A DNA stretch of 64,000 nt from NCBI RefSeq assembly GCF_024228675.1, contig NZ_CP100461.1, positions 2,911,398 to 2,975,397 on the forward strand, given 5' to 3'. Positions 54,013 to 62,480 of this stretch are shown here, piece by piece (position 1 is the first letter of the stretch; every line of letters starts with the position of its first letter). The position numbers were made by a program, and so were the translations under genes. The stretch comes from Salinigranum marinum. GTDB taxonomy: Archaea; Halobacteriota; Halobacteria; Halobacteriales; Haloferacaceae. The notes below the pieces were generated by a model that was not told the origin of the DNA, ran no database searches, and saw only the letters and a program-made list of their open reading frames with translations.

Positions 54013-54465
54013 ATGTCACCAGACGCGAGTGTTCTCCAGGGACATATGATGCCTGAATCGGAGATCGACCAGTTGCTGACGGAGCGGGGGATTGGCGTCC
54101 TCTCGATGGCGAACGGGGGCGTTCCGTACGGGATTCCGCTCTCGTTCGGCTACGACGGGGAAGACCGGCTCTACTTCCTGCTCGTGGGCCACTCGGAGAC
54201 GGGGCGGAAGGTCCGCTACGCCGAGGAGGCGGACGAGGCGAGCTTTCTGGTGTTCGACGTCGAGTCGGACAGCCGGTGGCGAAGCGCGATCGTTCGGGGG
54301 CCGCTCAGCCGGATCACGCCGTCGGCGTGGGACGCGGCCCGGGAGTCGATGGCCGACAACGCGTACCGGCCCGACCTGCTCACGGACGTCGACGTCCGAT
54401 CGGACCCGCGGGTGTGGGTGCTCGAAGCCGAGCAGCGGTCGGGGCGAGCGATGGAGGGGACGTGA
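54013..54465 (+). CDS. Pyridoxamine 5'-phosphate oxidase-like FMN protein
   Basis: 150-residue split-barrel flavin-binding protein. MMPESEIDQLLTERGIGVLS, MANGGVPYGIPLSFGYDGED, RLYFLLVGHSETGRK and SFLVFDVESDSRWRSAIVRG follow the PNPOx-like order. Haloarchaeal members are commonly annotated this way, but many bind F420 or heme instead; true pyridoxamine oxidase activity is not shown. The ATG at 54013 is used; an internal ATG pair (MMPESE) eleven codons later is an alternative. Confidence 0.88.
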   Translation: MSPDASVLQGHMMPESEIDQLLTERGIGVLSMANGGVPYGIPLSFGYDGEDRLYFLLVGHSETGRKVRYAEEADEASFLVFDVESDSRWRSAIVRGPLSRITPSAWDAARESMADNAYRPDLLTDVDVRSDPRVWVLEAEQRSGRAMEGT

Positions 54466-54578
54466 GCCGCCTCCGAACGGTAGATGGATGAGGAGACGGT
54501 TCGGTGAGAGGTGACGACGCGGCCGAAGGCCGGGACCAGGGACCGAGACCGGACTCGGGCTCGAGAACCCCACCCAGG

Positions 54579-55553
54579 TTACGACGAGAGCCGGGCGAGC
54601 CTGGTCGTGACGTACGCGCCCGCCCGCCCTAGGACGCCCAGTGGGTCCGAGCGGAACCGCTTGAGGTGCCACTGGCTCTCGCGGCGGGCGACGGTGAGGC
54701 GGTCCTGGCGAATCATCTGGTCGTGCTCGACGCTGTACACCGAGCGGTCGGTGCGGCGGGCGATCTCCAGCGCCTGCTCGTGATCGCTCTCGACGAACAA
54801 CACCGCGTCACACTCGTTGTACACCGCCGCCTTGTACGCGGCGTGGGCACCGAGCCGCTGTCGCGTCTCCTTGTCCGGGAGGTCGAGCATGATCAACTCG
54901 CCGTACTCGATACCGTGTCGCGCCAGCCACGCCTCGGTCTCCGGGCGGTACTTCTCCAGCCGCGCGGTGACGATCCACCCGATCGGCTTCGACGGGACGA
55001 CGAGCGGGTCGACCGTCGAGACGAACTCGCGGTAGCGCGCGCCGTCGTCGTTCTCCTTCGGCGTGGGGTCCCGACAGAGCACGCCGTCGAGGTCGAAGCA
55101 GCTCTTCGGGACGACGCCCGGGTGGTGCATCAGGTTCCACCCGAAGACGCGGGGTTCCGCGACGACGTCCGCGTAGGTGTCGACGTGCTGTTTCCCCTGT
55201 GGGCTGACGTACACTGCGCCGAAGACGATCTCCGTCGTCGCGGGGAGCGTCGCCGCGTCGATCCGCGCCCGTGCCTCGGTCATCGCGGAGCCGGTCAGGA
55301 CACTGTCGTCCAGCACGAGCACCCGGTTCGGTACCCCGTCGGGGTCGGCGTCGAACCGGGCACCGGTCGCGAGGACGCGTGACTCGAGGAAGCCGTCGAG
55401 ATCGGTCAGCGGCACGTTGAGGTGCAACGAGAGGATCGTCCCGGCCAGGAGTCCGCTTCGGGGGACGCCGACGACGAGGTCGATGTCCCGCGGGAGCGCG
55501 GGGAGCCACCGCTTGATGTCGGCGTCCAGGTCCGCGATGCTCCGGTAGTTCAC
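54579..55553 (-). CDS. Phosphoribosyltransferase-HAD fusion protein
   Basis: 324 residues from a GTG at 55553. The N-terminal PRTase domain has LVVGVPRSGLLAGTILSLHL and the PRPP loop NRVLVLDDSVLTGSA (residues 77-90). A second domain starts near 150: SCFDLDGVLCRDPTPKENDD is HAD motif I (Asp-x-Asp-G), followed by IGWIVTARLEKYRPETEAWL (motif II) and a conserved VFVESDHEQALEIARRTDRS end. Fusions of this type are found in surface-glycan or nucleotide-salvage contexts; the substrate is unknown. The start overlaps the stop of the short frame at 55550-55660. Confidence 0.88.
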   Translation of the reverse strand: MNYRSIADLDADIKRWLPALPRDIDLVVGVPRSGLLAGTILSLHLNVPLTDLDGFLESRVLATGARFDADPDGVPNRVLVLDDSVLTGSAMTEARARIDAATLPATTEIVFGAVYVSPQGKQHVDTYADVVAEPRVFGWNLMHHPGVVPKSCFDLDGVLCRDPTPKENDDGARYREFVSTVDPLVVPSKPIGWIVTARLEKYRPETEAWLARHGIEYGELIMLDLPDKETRQRLGAHAAYKAAVYNECDAVLFVESDHEQALEIARRTDRSVYSVEHDQMIRQDRLTVARRESQWHLKRFRSDPLGVLGRAGAYVTTRLARLSS

Positions 55554-55660
55554 CGGCGTCCTCCGGGCGGCGTGCGCGCGATGTCGACGACTTCACCCCC
55601 ACGGTCCGCACGGTCCGCGCCGCGGGGCGAACGAACCGTTCTCCGAATCCAGTAACTCAT
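55550..55660 (-). CDS. Short upstream ORF overlapping the PRTase-HAD gene
   Basis: 36 codons: MSYWIRRTVRSPRGADRADR, then GGEVVDIARTPPGGRR and TGA. The stop (GGTGA) overlaps the GTG start of the PRTase-HAD gene by four bases, the classical layout for translational coupling. The ATG at 55660 lies about 25 bases after a TTATC TATA-like element, so this frame, not the PRTase, sits next to the promoter. It may be a leader peptide or simply the start of a longer conserved region. It is too short to recognise by homology. Confidence 0.5.
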   Translation of the reverse strand: MSYWIRRTVRSPRGADRADRGGEVVDIARTPPGGRR

Positions 55661-55754
55661 GAGAGACAGTATTCGTGAGACGAGATAACGATATCTGTCC
55701 GGGGGTCAATCCGCCGTGTTAGCGTTCGTCACTGCCGGCGCTCGTTTCGACGCG

Positions 55755-55763
55755 CTTTTTATC
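55755..55763 (+). promoter_or_regulatory. TATA-like element of rps6e
   Basis: CTTTTTATC lies 22 bases before the ATG of rps6e at 55786, giving a leaderless message. Confidence 0.7.
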
Positions 55764-55785
55764 GGCCGCCGGCAGAGTCCCACGC

Positions 55786-56175
55786 ATGGCAGACTTCCAG
55801 GTGGTCGTCGCGGACCCCGACTCCGGCGCGACCTACCAGACAGAGGTATCGGGACAGGACGCGAACCGGTTTCTCGGACGCGACCTCGGCGACGAGGTCG
55901 ACGGCGGGGCCGTCGGACTCGACGGCTTCACGCTCGAACTCACCGGCGGCTCCGACGCGGCCGGCCGACCGATGCGTGCGGACGTCTCCGGGCCGAGCCT
56001 GACGGAGATCCTCTCGACGGGCGGCGTCGGCCACAAGCCGACCCGCGACGGCGAGCGCAAGCGGATCACCGTCCGTGGCCGACAGATCTCCGACGAGACG
56101 GTGCAGGTCAACGCGAAGGTCGTCGCCGGCTCCGGCGACGTCGCCGCCGCGTTCGGCGCGAACGACGACGAGTAA
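55786..56175 (+). CDS. rps6e: 30S ribosomal protein S6e
   Basis: 129-residue archaeal/eukaryotic ribosomal protein of the small subunit. [20 protein letters not shown] and [20 protein letters not shown] are the S6e signatures, and the length is normal for archaea (the long eukaryotic tail is absent). It starts leaderless from the TATA at 55755. The DUF7112-like gene begins 4 bp after the stop, so they form an operon. Confidence 0.96.
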   Translation: MADFQVVVADPDSGATYQTEVSGQDANRFLGRDLGDEVDGGAVGLDGFTLELTGGSDAAGRPMRADVSGPSLTEILSTGGVGHKPTRDGERKRITVRGRQISDETVQVNAKVVAGSGDVAAAFGANDDE

Positions 56176-56179
56176 GGGC

Positions 56180-56617
56180 GTGCCGGAGCGCGTCCCCAGC
56201 GATCATCCGTCCGTCACGACGTACCGGACACACCTCCGACGGAGCGGCGGCACCCGCCGGCCGTGTCTCCGACTCCCCGCGGACGTCGCGGCCGAGGCGG
56301 GCGAGATCGTCCGGCTCGTCCTCGACGGCGACGAGCGCCACGCGCCCGTGACGAGCGACACGAAGGGACTCGTGATCCGGAGCGCCCACGACAACCGCCG
56401 GATGGCCCGCGAGCGCGACGGGGAGAACCGTCTCGTCGAGTGGGCGTCGGCCGTCGGTCGCGACCCCGACGATGCGGTCGAACTCGACGAGATCGAGGCG
56501 GGGACGCTGTACGGCCTCCGCGTGCCGGGTGTTCGGGCGGTGTACTCGGCGACCGAGACGCCGCGCGACTCGCTCAGCGCGATCGCCGAACGGCTCGAAC
56601 GCGACGACGACGCCTAG
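56180..56617 (+). CDS. DUF7112-like haloarchaeal protein
   Basis: 145 residues from a GTG four bases after the S6e stop. VPSDHPSVTTYRTHLRRSGG, CLRLPADVAAEAGEIVRLVL and SDTKGLVIRSAHDNRRMARE match a haloarchaeal family I recall as DUF7112. It is rich in beta strands and lacks catalytic motifs. Its tight coupling to rps6e suggests a link to translation, which is inference. The DUF5807-like gene follows 38 bp later. Confidence 0.8.
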   Translation: MPERVPSDHPSVTTYRTHLRRSGGTRRPCLRLPADVAAEAGEIVRLVLDGDERHAPVTSDTKGLVIRSAHDNRRMARERDGENRLVEWASAVGRDPDDAVELDEIEAGTLYGLRVPGVRAVYSATETPRDSLSAIAERLERDDDA

Positions 56618-56655
56618 TCAGACGGGCTTTTCAGCCTGGCCCGCCCACCCGAGGT

Positions 56656-57069
56656 ATGAGCAAACTCGACGAGTTCCTCGCGGGCGACCGCCTCGACGAT
56701 GTCGCGCTCTTTCTCACACACGAGTATCTGGACAGCGAGGGAAAGCTCGCGAACTACGGCGAGGAGGTCGACGACGGCGTCGTCCTCGTCGTCGAGGGCG
56801 AAAAGGGCCGCCGGATGTTCGCCTCGGGCACCGGGATGGACGCGATGGGGTTCGCCAAGCAGGCGATGGAGGTCGAGGGCCACATCGACCGCGACCTCGG
56901 CGGCGGCGACGCCCCGGACGGCGGCGACGTGCAGTTCGTCTTCGCCTTCGCCGAGGCGGAAAACGAGGAGGTCGGCGGCCGCTACGCCGACGGCGACGTC
57001 ATCCACGCGTACGCGTACTCGTCGGGCGGCACTGCCTTCTCGGACCGCTGGGTCGTCGGCGCGGAGTGA
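56656..57069 (+). CDS. DUF5807-like haloarchaeal protein
   Basis: 137 residues, acidic, with an alternating strand-helix pattern: MSKLDEFLAGDRLDDVALFL, VLVVEGEKGRRMFASGTGMD and GDVQFVFAFAEAENEEVGGR. I recall this as DUF5807, common beside rps6e in haloarchaea. No motif indicates an activity. It is third in the rps6e operon. A hairpin begins 16 bp past its stop. Confidence 0.84.
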   Translation: MSKLDEFLAGDRLDDVALFLTHEYLDSEGKLANYGEEVDDGVVLVVEGEKGRRMFASGTGMDAMGFAKQAMEVEGHIDRDLGGGDAPDGGDVQFVFAFAEAENEEVGGRYADGDVIHAYAYSSGGTAFSDRWVVGAE

Positions 57070-57085
57070 GCTACCGGGCGGCCCC

Positions 57086-57105
57086 CGAACGGCGTCTGCC
57101 GTTCG
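57086..57105. terminator. Hairpin after the rps6e operon
   Basis: CGAACGGC-GTCT-GCCGTTCG is a perfect 8 bp stem with a four-base loop, 16 bp after the DUF5807-like stop. No T-run follows, so it may be a 3' processing or stability structure rather than a classic terminator. The rest of the 215 bp gap to the M29 gene is empty. Confidence 0.4.
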
Positions 57106-57284
57106 AACGCCGTCCGTCCGACACGGACAGAAAGCTCATTACACACCCCGCATGAGCACCGGTGCCTTCGGGGTCCTCGGTCTGTCACACGCCCCGTGGT
57201 TTCGGGTCGTTTCCCCCCACGACCCTCCCCCGGTTCTTCCGAACACCCGGACGGAGAGCCCCGCCTCCGCGCGGCGGGAGCGAC

Positions 57285-58403
57285 TCAGGCCGCCTCGAAC
57301 CCGTCTTCCCACCGGAACCGGCCGTTTCGTTGGATCACCTCGCCGTCGACCGCGATGGTCGACTCCGACGAGACGTCCGTGATCATGTCGACGTGGACCG
57401 CGGAGTCGTTCGCCTCGTCCTCGTGTCCGGGTGGGAAGTTCGATTCGTACGCCCGCCCGACCGCGAGGTGGACCGTGTCGCCCATCTTCTCGTCGAACAG
57501 CACGTTGTCGGTGAAGCGGTCGATGCCGCGGTTCATCCCGATCCCCAGTTCGCCCAGCCGCCGCGCGCCGGGGTCGGTATCCAGGAGGTCCGCGAGCACG
57601 TCTTCGTTCGTGCCCGCGGAGAAGTCGACCACCTCGCCCGCCTCGAACGAGAGCCAGACGTCGCGGACGCGGCGGCCCTGGAGCGTCATCGGGACGTCGA
57701 AGAACGCCTCCCCCTCGGTGGCGTACGGCGCGGTAAAAACCTCGCCCGACGGGAGGTTGTGCGAGTCGTAGGCGACCGAGGCGGCGCTGTTGACGGCGAC
57801 GCGGCCGTCGATCGACATCGTGAGGTCGGTGCTGGGCTGGACGTCGCGCTCGGTCACGAGACGGACCTCACTCCCGTCGTCGAGCACCGCCTTCAGCCGG
57901 GCCATCTCCGCGGCGAGCGACTCCCAGTCGCGGAGGATTGCGTCGTAGGCGAAGTCGCGGTACTCCTCGAACGACATCCCGGCCTGCTGGGCGAGCGCAC
58001 GCGTCGGGTGGACGGTCGAGACCCAGCGGGTGTCGAGGCGGGCCTCGCGCGCGGCCTGGTGAGCGCGGGCGCGCGCCGCCTGCGTCTCGCCAGGCACGTC
58101 CGCCATGGCGGTCGTGTTCAGCGGCCCGCCCAGGCGGAGCACGACGTCGCTCTCCTCGTACAGCGCGCGTTCCGCGTCAGAGGCGGCGAACTCGCCATCG
58201 TGTGCGCGGAGGTAGGCGCGGTCGAGTTCCCCGGACGCGTACGTCGTGACGACGTTCGCGCCCCGTGCGCCGAGTTCGGCACAGACGGCGACCGCGAGGT
58301 CGTGCGCGCCCGCGCCGACGCTCACGACGACGTCGTCACCGCGTTCGACCCGGGCGCTCCAGTCGACGAGCGTCCGTGCGTGCTCAGTGATGCGTTCGTC
58401 CAT
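57285..58403 (-). CDS. Aminopeptidase T-type metallopeptidase (M29)
   Basis: 372-residue di-metal aminopeptidase. LPSGEVFTAPYATEGEAFFD has the first Glu ligand, LGELGIGMNRGIDRFTDNVL and FDEKMGDTVHLAVGRAYESN hold the next Glu and His ligands, and DSAVHVDMI the last His and Asp. The N-terminal domain (MDERITEHARTLVDWSARVE) is normal. It is a broad-specificity cytoplasmic exopeptidase, complementing PepF and PAN in peptide recycling. The CBS-domain gene lies 37 bp upstream. Confidence 0.94.
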   Translation of the reverse strand: MDERITEHARTLVDWSARVERGDDVVVSVGAGAHDLAVAVCAELGARGANVVTTYASGELDRAYLRAHDGEFAASDAERALYEESDVVLRLGGPLNTTAMADVPGETQAARARAHQAAREARLDTRWVSTVHPTRALAQQAGMSFEEYRDFAYDAILRDWESLAAEMARLKAVLDDGSEVRLVTERDVQPSTDLTMSIDGRVAVNSAASVAYDSHNLPSGEVFTAPYATEGEAFFDVPMTLQGRRVRDVWLSFEAGEVVDFSAGTNEDVLADLLDTDPGARRLGELGIGMNRGIDRFTDNVLFDEKMGDTVHLAVGRAYESNFPPGHEDEANDSAVHVDMITDVSSESTIAVDGEVIQRNGRFRWEDGFEAA

Positions 58404-58440
58404 GCGGGGGAGAGAGAGCGGGCGGGCAAAACGGCGGCGG

Positions 58441-58839
58441 TCAGGGGGTCGAAAACAGCGCGAACAGCGCGTCGAACTCGTCGGCGTACGTCGCGAGCAG
58501 GTCCCGGCGGGAGACGACCCCGACGAACTCGTCGCCGTCGTCGACGATGACGAGCCGTTCTGTGCCGGTCTCGCGGAAGCGCGAGAGCAGGCCCGCGCGG
58601 GAGGCGCGCTCGCGAATGGTGACCGGCTCGTCGACGAGCGCGGACACCGGCCGGGCGGCGAGGTCGTCGGTGCCGACGGCGAGGCCGACGGCGGCGGCCG
58701 ATACGAGCCCGAGGGGGTGCTGTTCGTCGAGCACGACGACGACCGACCGCCCGCGCGTCCGCATGGCGGCGACGATCTCGTCGACGGTAGAGTCTGGCGC
58801 GGCCGTCAGGACGTCCGTCCGGGCGATGTCGGTGAGCAT
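58441..58839 (-). CDS. CBS-domain protein
   Basis: 132 residues with two CBS motifs. CBS1 is LTDIARTDVLTAAPDSTVDE IVAAMRTRGRSVVVVLDE, and CBS2 RPVSALVDEPVTIRERASRA to ERLVIVDDGDEFVGVVSRRD. Pairs of CBS motifs form a Bateman module that binds adenine nucleotides or S-adenosylmethionine. No other domain is fused, so it should regulate a partner. It is oriented with the M29 gene. Confidence 0.92.
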   Translation of the reverse strand: MLTDIARTDVLTAAPDSTVDEIVAAMRTRGRSVVVVLDEQHPLGLVSAAAVGLAVGTDDLAARPVSALVDEPVTIRERASRAGLLSRFRETGTERLVIVDDGDEFVGVVSRRDLLATYADEFDALFALFSTP

Positions 58840-58964
58840 ACTGGAAGGAGGGGCTCCGACGGGGTAAGCGTGGCGTCGGCCGTGGTGGGGAGGGGCGCGC
58901 GACGCAGCGGCGGCGGGGTCGAGGAATCACAACCACTACCACCTCCCCTGTCGGACGGGGAGGT

Positions 58965-59855
58965 ATGCAACTGGGTGTCATCGGACTCGGCCGGATGGGA
59001 CAGATCGTCGTCGACAGAGTACTCGACGCGGGCCACGACGTGGTCGCGTTCGACCTCGATCCCGAGGCGGTGGCGACGGCCGCCGAGCGGGGGGCCGAAC
59101 CCGCGGACAGTCCCGTAGACGTACTCGACCGCCTCGGCGACGACCGCCGCGTCTGGCTGATGGTCCCCGCGGGCGAGGCGGTGGACGCGACCCTCGACGA
59201 ACTCGCCCCACACCTCGCGGCCGACGACGTGGTGGTCGACGGCGGAAACTCCCACTTTGAGGCCTCCGTTCGGCGCTCCGAGGGGATCGACGCGGCGTAC
59301 CTCGACTGCGGGACGAGCGGCGGCCCCGCGGGGGCCGAGTTGGGCTTCTCGCTCATGATCGGCGGCCCCGAGTGGGCCTACGAGGCGCTGACGCCCGTCT
59401 TCGACGCCGTCGCCACCGGTCCCGACGGCCACGCCCGGATGGGACCCTCGGGGGCGGGCCACTACGTGAAGATGGTACACAACGGCGTCGAGTACGCGCT
59501 GATGCAGGCGTACGGCGAGGGGTTCGAGCTCCTGTTCGAGGGGCGGTACGACCTCGATCTCGAATCGGTCGCGCGGACGTGGAACAACGGCGCGGTGATC
59601 CGGTCGTGGCTGCTTGAGCTCTGCGAGGAGGCCTTCCGCGAGGAGGGGACTGACCTCGGCGACGTCGCCGACCACGTCGCGGGCGGGTCGACGGGGACGT
59701 GGACAGTCCAGGAAGCGCTCGAACAGGAGGTGCCCGTGCCGCTCATCTACGGGGCGCTCGCCGAGCGGTTCGACAGCCGCGAGGAGCGGTTCGCCCGGCG
59801 GCTGGCGAACCGGCTCCGGTACGGCTTCGGCCGGCACGAGGTCGTCCGCGACTGA
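58965..59855 (+). CDS. gnd: 6-phosphogluconate dehydrogenase (short type)
   Basis: 296-residue decarboxylating dehydrogenase of the oxidative pentose phosphate pathway. The Rossmann loop is MQLGVIGLGRMGQIVVDRVL, and FDLDPEAV after the second strand has Asp, which suggests NAD preference over NADP. DGGNSHFEASVRRSEGI, LDCGTSGGPAGAELGFSLMI and KMVHNGVEYALMQAYGEGFE (catalytic Lys) are present. It is about two thirds of the classical length, as usual for the short GntZ type. Haloarchaea use this pathway to make pentoses. Confidence 0.95.
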   Translation: MQLGVIGLGRMGQIVVDRVLDAGHDVVAFDLDPEAVATAAERGAEPADSPVDVLDRLGDDRRVWLMVPAGEAVDATLDELAPHLAADDVVVDGGNSHFEASVRRSEGIDAAYLDCGTSGGPAGAELGFSLMIGGPEWAYEALTPVFDAVATGPDGHARMGPSGAGHYVKMVHNGVEYALMQAYGEGFELLFEGRYDLDLESVARTWNNGAVIRSWLLELCEEAFREEGTDLGDVADHVAGGSTGTWTVQEALEQEVPVPLIYGALAERFDSREERFARRLANRLRYGFGRHEVVRD

Positions 59856-59984
59856 ACGGCCCGACGCGGAGTGGCGGGCGACGTCCGAGGCCGAGGACGG
59901 CTCACGCGGGGGTGACACTGTTCGGCGGAGAGACGGTGTCGGACCCGTCAGGCCGGTGTGAGCGGTACACAACTGGACAACGAG

Positions 59985-59992
59985 AGTTTATC
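59985..59992 (+). promoter_or_regulatory. TATA-like element of the Bat-type regulator
   Basis: AGTTTATC lies 25 bases before the ATG at 60018. A second AT-rich block (CCTATACTA) between them could tune start-site choice. Confidence 0.6.
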
Positions 59993-60017
59993 AACACGTT
60001 AGATCCTATACTACCCG

Positions 60018-62324
60018 ATGACCGCCTCCGTTCGGGTACTGCACGTCGACGACGACCGTGAGTTCACCTCGTTGACCGCGGCGTACCTCGAGGAGGAACA
60101 CGAGGAGTTTACGGTCGAGGGCGAACCGGACGCGGCGCGGGCGCTCACGCGCCTCCGCGAGGAGGCGTTCGACTGCGTCGTCTCGGACTACGAGATGCCG
60201 CAGATGTCGGGATTGGATTTCCTCCGGGAGGCCCGCGAGGTCGACCCGGATCTGCCGATCATCTTCTTCACCGGCCGTGGCTCCGAGGACGTCGCCGCGG
60301 AGGCCATCTCGGCGGGCGTGACGGACTACCTCCAGAAGCGGGGGCACGAACAGTACGCGCTGCTCGGGAACCGCATCAGGAACTACGTGGCCAAGCGCCG
60401 GGCCGAGGAGGAACGGCTCCGCGGCTACGAGGCGATCGAGCGCGCCCGCGAGGGGATCAGTATCCTCGACGACGAGGGTCGGTTCGTCTACACCAACCGG
60501 GCGTTCGCCGACCTCGTCGGCTACGGTCGCGAGGAGTTGCTCGGCCAGCACTGGGAACTGCTCTACCGCGAGCAGGACAGAGAACAGGTGTACGAGGAGC
60601 AGTTGCCGGCGGCGACCGACGGGGGGTGGACCGGCCGAACCGTCTTCCAGCGCAAGGACGGCGACCTGGTGTTGACGAACCACTCGCTGTCGTACACCGA
60701 CGAGGGCGAACTCATCTCCGTCGCACAGGACATCACGGACGACGAGCGGCGGCGGCGGGAACTGCTGGAGGCGAAGCGGTTCGAGTCGCTCGTCGGCGCG
60801 GTCACCGAGTACGCCGTCTTCATGCTCGACACCGAGGGGCGGGTGGTCACGTGGAACGACGGTGCCGAGGAGATCGAGGGGTACACACAGGAGGAGGTCG
60901 TCGGCGAACACATCTCGCTGTTCCACACCGCCGACGAGGTCGACGCCGGCGCCCCCGACGACCTCCTCGAACGGGCGTTGGCGGACGGCAGCGCCGAAGC
61001 TGAGGGGTGGCGCGTCCGCCGCGACGGCGGACGGTTCTGGGCCCACGTCGTCGTCACGCCCGTGTACGACGACGACGGCACACACCAGGGGTTCGCGAAG
61101 GTGACCCGCGACATGACCGAGCGACGGGCGCGCGAGAACGAGCTGAAAGCACAGCGCGAGACGCTCGCGGCCGCCAACCGGATGAAAGCGGTCCTCCGCG
61201 ACGTGCTCCGCCGGATGGTCGACGACTCCTCTCGGGCGGACATCGAACGCGACGTCTGCGAGCGACTCACAGCCGAGGGGCCGTACCTCTTCGCCGTCAG
61301 CGGCGACTACGACGAGACGGGTCGGTTCGCGGTGCGACACGCGAGCGGGATCGACGCCGACGCGGCGACGTACGTGTTCGACCACCTCCCGGTGGCGACG
61401 ACGGTCGCGCGCGCCGTCGAAGGCGGAACGGTCGAGGTACAACACGTCGACAGCGAGGCTGTCGACCTCGATCACGAACTCGCAGAGGCCATCCGTTCCG
61501 TCGTGTTCATCCCGCTGACGTACCAGGACACGACGTACGGTCTCGTCGCGCTCTGTTCGACCTCCGCGAGCTACCTGACCGACGACGAGCGGAGCGCGCT
61601 CGAGGACGTCGGGTCGACCGCGGGCTACGGCATCCGCGCCGTCGAGACGGAGCGACTCCTCCAAGCCGACGGCGTGGTGGAGCTGGTGTTCGAGACGACC
61701 GACGCCGACGACCCGCTCGTCGGACTCGTCGACGGGGGTGGAGCCGCACGCCTCGACCGACTGGTCCCGATCAACGAGGGTCAGTATCTGGTGTACGCGA
61801 CGCTCGACGGGGTGTCGCCCGCGGCGACGGTCGCGGCGGTGACGTCGAACCCCGCCGCCACGGACGCGACTGTCGTCCACGAGGACGACGGCGGCGACGG
61901 CGGCGTGCTCGCGGTCACGGTGTGCCGGTCGCTCGTCAGCCACCTGGCGGATGCGGGCGCGAAGGTCCACACGACCGAGACGACGGACGACTCTCTTCGG
62001 GTCGTCGCCGATGTCTCCCCGACCGCCGACGTCGCGCGACTCGTCGACGGGGTCGGCACCGCGTTCCCCACGGCGCGACTCGTGTCCAAACGACAGGTCG
62101 CTCGACCGGTGAAACGGACGCGGGCCGTCGCCGAGACGGTCGAATCACAGCTCACCGAACGACAGCTCGCGGCGCTGCAGGCCGCGTATCACGGGGGCTA
62201 CTTCGAGCGCCCCCGCCGGCAGACCGCCGAGGACGTCGCCGAGACGATGGGCATCTCCGCGTCGACGTTCCACCAGCATCTCCGGATCGCCCTCGAAACC
62301 GTCCTGACCGAGCTGTTCGACTGA
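60018..62324 (+). CDS. Bat-type regulator: receiver, two PAS, GAF-like and HTH domains
   Basis: 768-residue cytoplasmic signal-responsive transcription factor. A receiver domain (1-120) has Asp56 in CVVSDYEMPQMSGLDF and the GVTDYLQKRG end. PAS1 (about 140-245, with GRFVYTNRAFADLVGYGREE) and PAS2 (about 262-370, with FMLDTEGRVVTWNDGAEEIE) follow. Next come a GAF-like domain (about 385-545), the Bat N-domain, and at 705-765 the HTH LTERQLAALQAAYHGGYFER with AEDVAETMGISASTFHQHLR. The layout matches haloarchaeal bacterio-opsin-activator relatives; the phosphate donor kinase and targets are unknown. It lies upstream of a transducer gene. Confidence 0.93.
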   Translation: MTASVRVLHVDDDREFTSLTAAYLEEEHEEFTVEGEPDAARALTRLREEAFDCVVSDYEMPQMSGLDFLREAREVDPDLPIIFFTGRGSEDVAAEAISAGVTDYLQKRGHEQYALLGNRIRNYVAKRRAEEERLRGYEAIERAREGISILDDEGRFVYTNRAFADLVGYGREELLGQHWELLYREQDREQVYEEQLPAATDGGWTGRTVFQRKDGDLVLTNHSLSYTDEGELISVAQDITDDERRRRELLEAKRFESLVGAVTEYAVFMLDTEGRVVTWNDGAEEIEGYTQEEVVGEHISLFHTADEVDAGAPDDLLERALADGSAEAEGWRVRRDGGRFWAHVVVTPVYDDDGTHQGFAKVTRDMTERRARENELKAQRETLAAANRMKAVLRDVLRRMVDDSSRADIERDVCERLTAEGPYLFAVSGDYDETGRFAVRHASGIDADAATYVFDHLPVATTVARAVEGGTVEVQHVDSEAVDLDHELAEAIRSVVFIPLTYQDTTYGLVALCSTSASYLTDDERSALEDVGSTAGYGIRAVETERLLQADGVVELVFETTDADDPLVGLVDGGGAARLDRLVPINEGQYLVYATLDGVSPAATVAAVTSNPAATDATVVHEDDGGDGGVLAVTVCRSLVSHLADAGAKVHTTETTDDSLRVVADVSPTADVARLVDGVGTAFPTARLVSKRQVARPVKRTRAVAETVESQLTERQLAALQAAYHGGYFERPRRQTAEDVAETMGISASTFHQHLRIALETVLTELFD

Positions 62325-62480
62325 GCGAGGCGGACGAGGACGATCCCGGGTGCGACAGACGAGCGACTGGCTCTCTCGCCGAGTCTTGCGGGAGTCACAC
62401 CCGTCGGGTATCAGTTACGATACCACGACACGACTCACTTGGGTACTACACCGAGGTGGCTGTGCGGCGTTTCAGTGTGC

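Noticed and set aside
58246-59118. Plus-strand frame of 290 codons across the CBS gene
   Set aside because: Antisense to the M29 start and the CBS gene, and the composition is that of a shadow frame.
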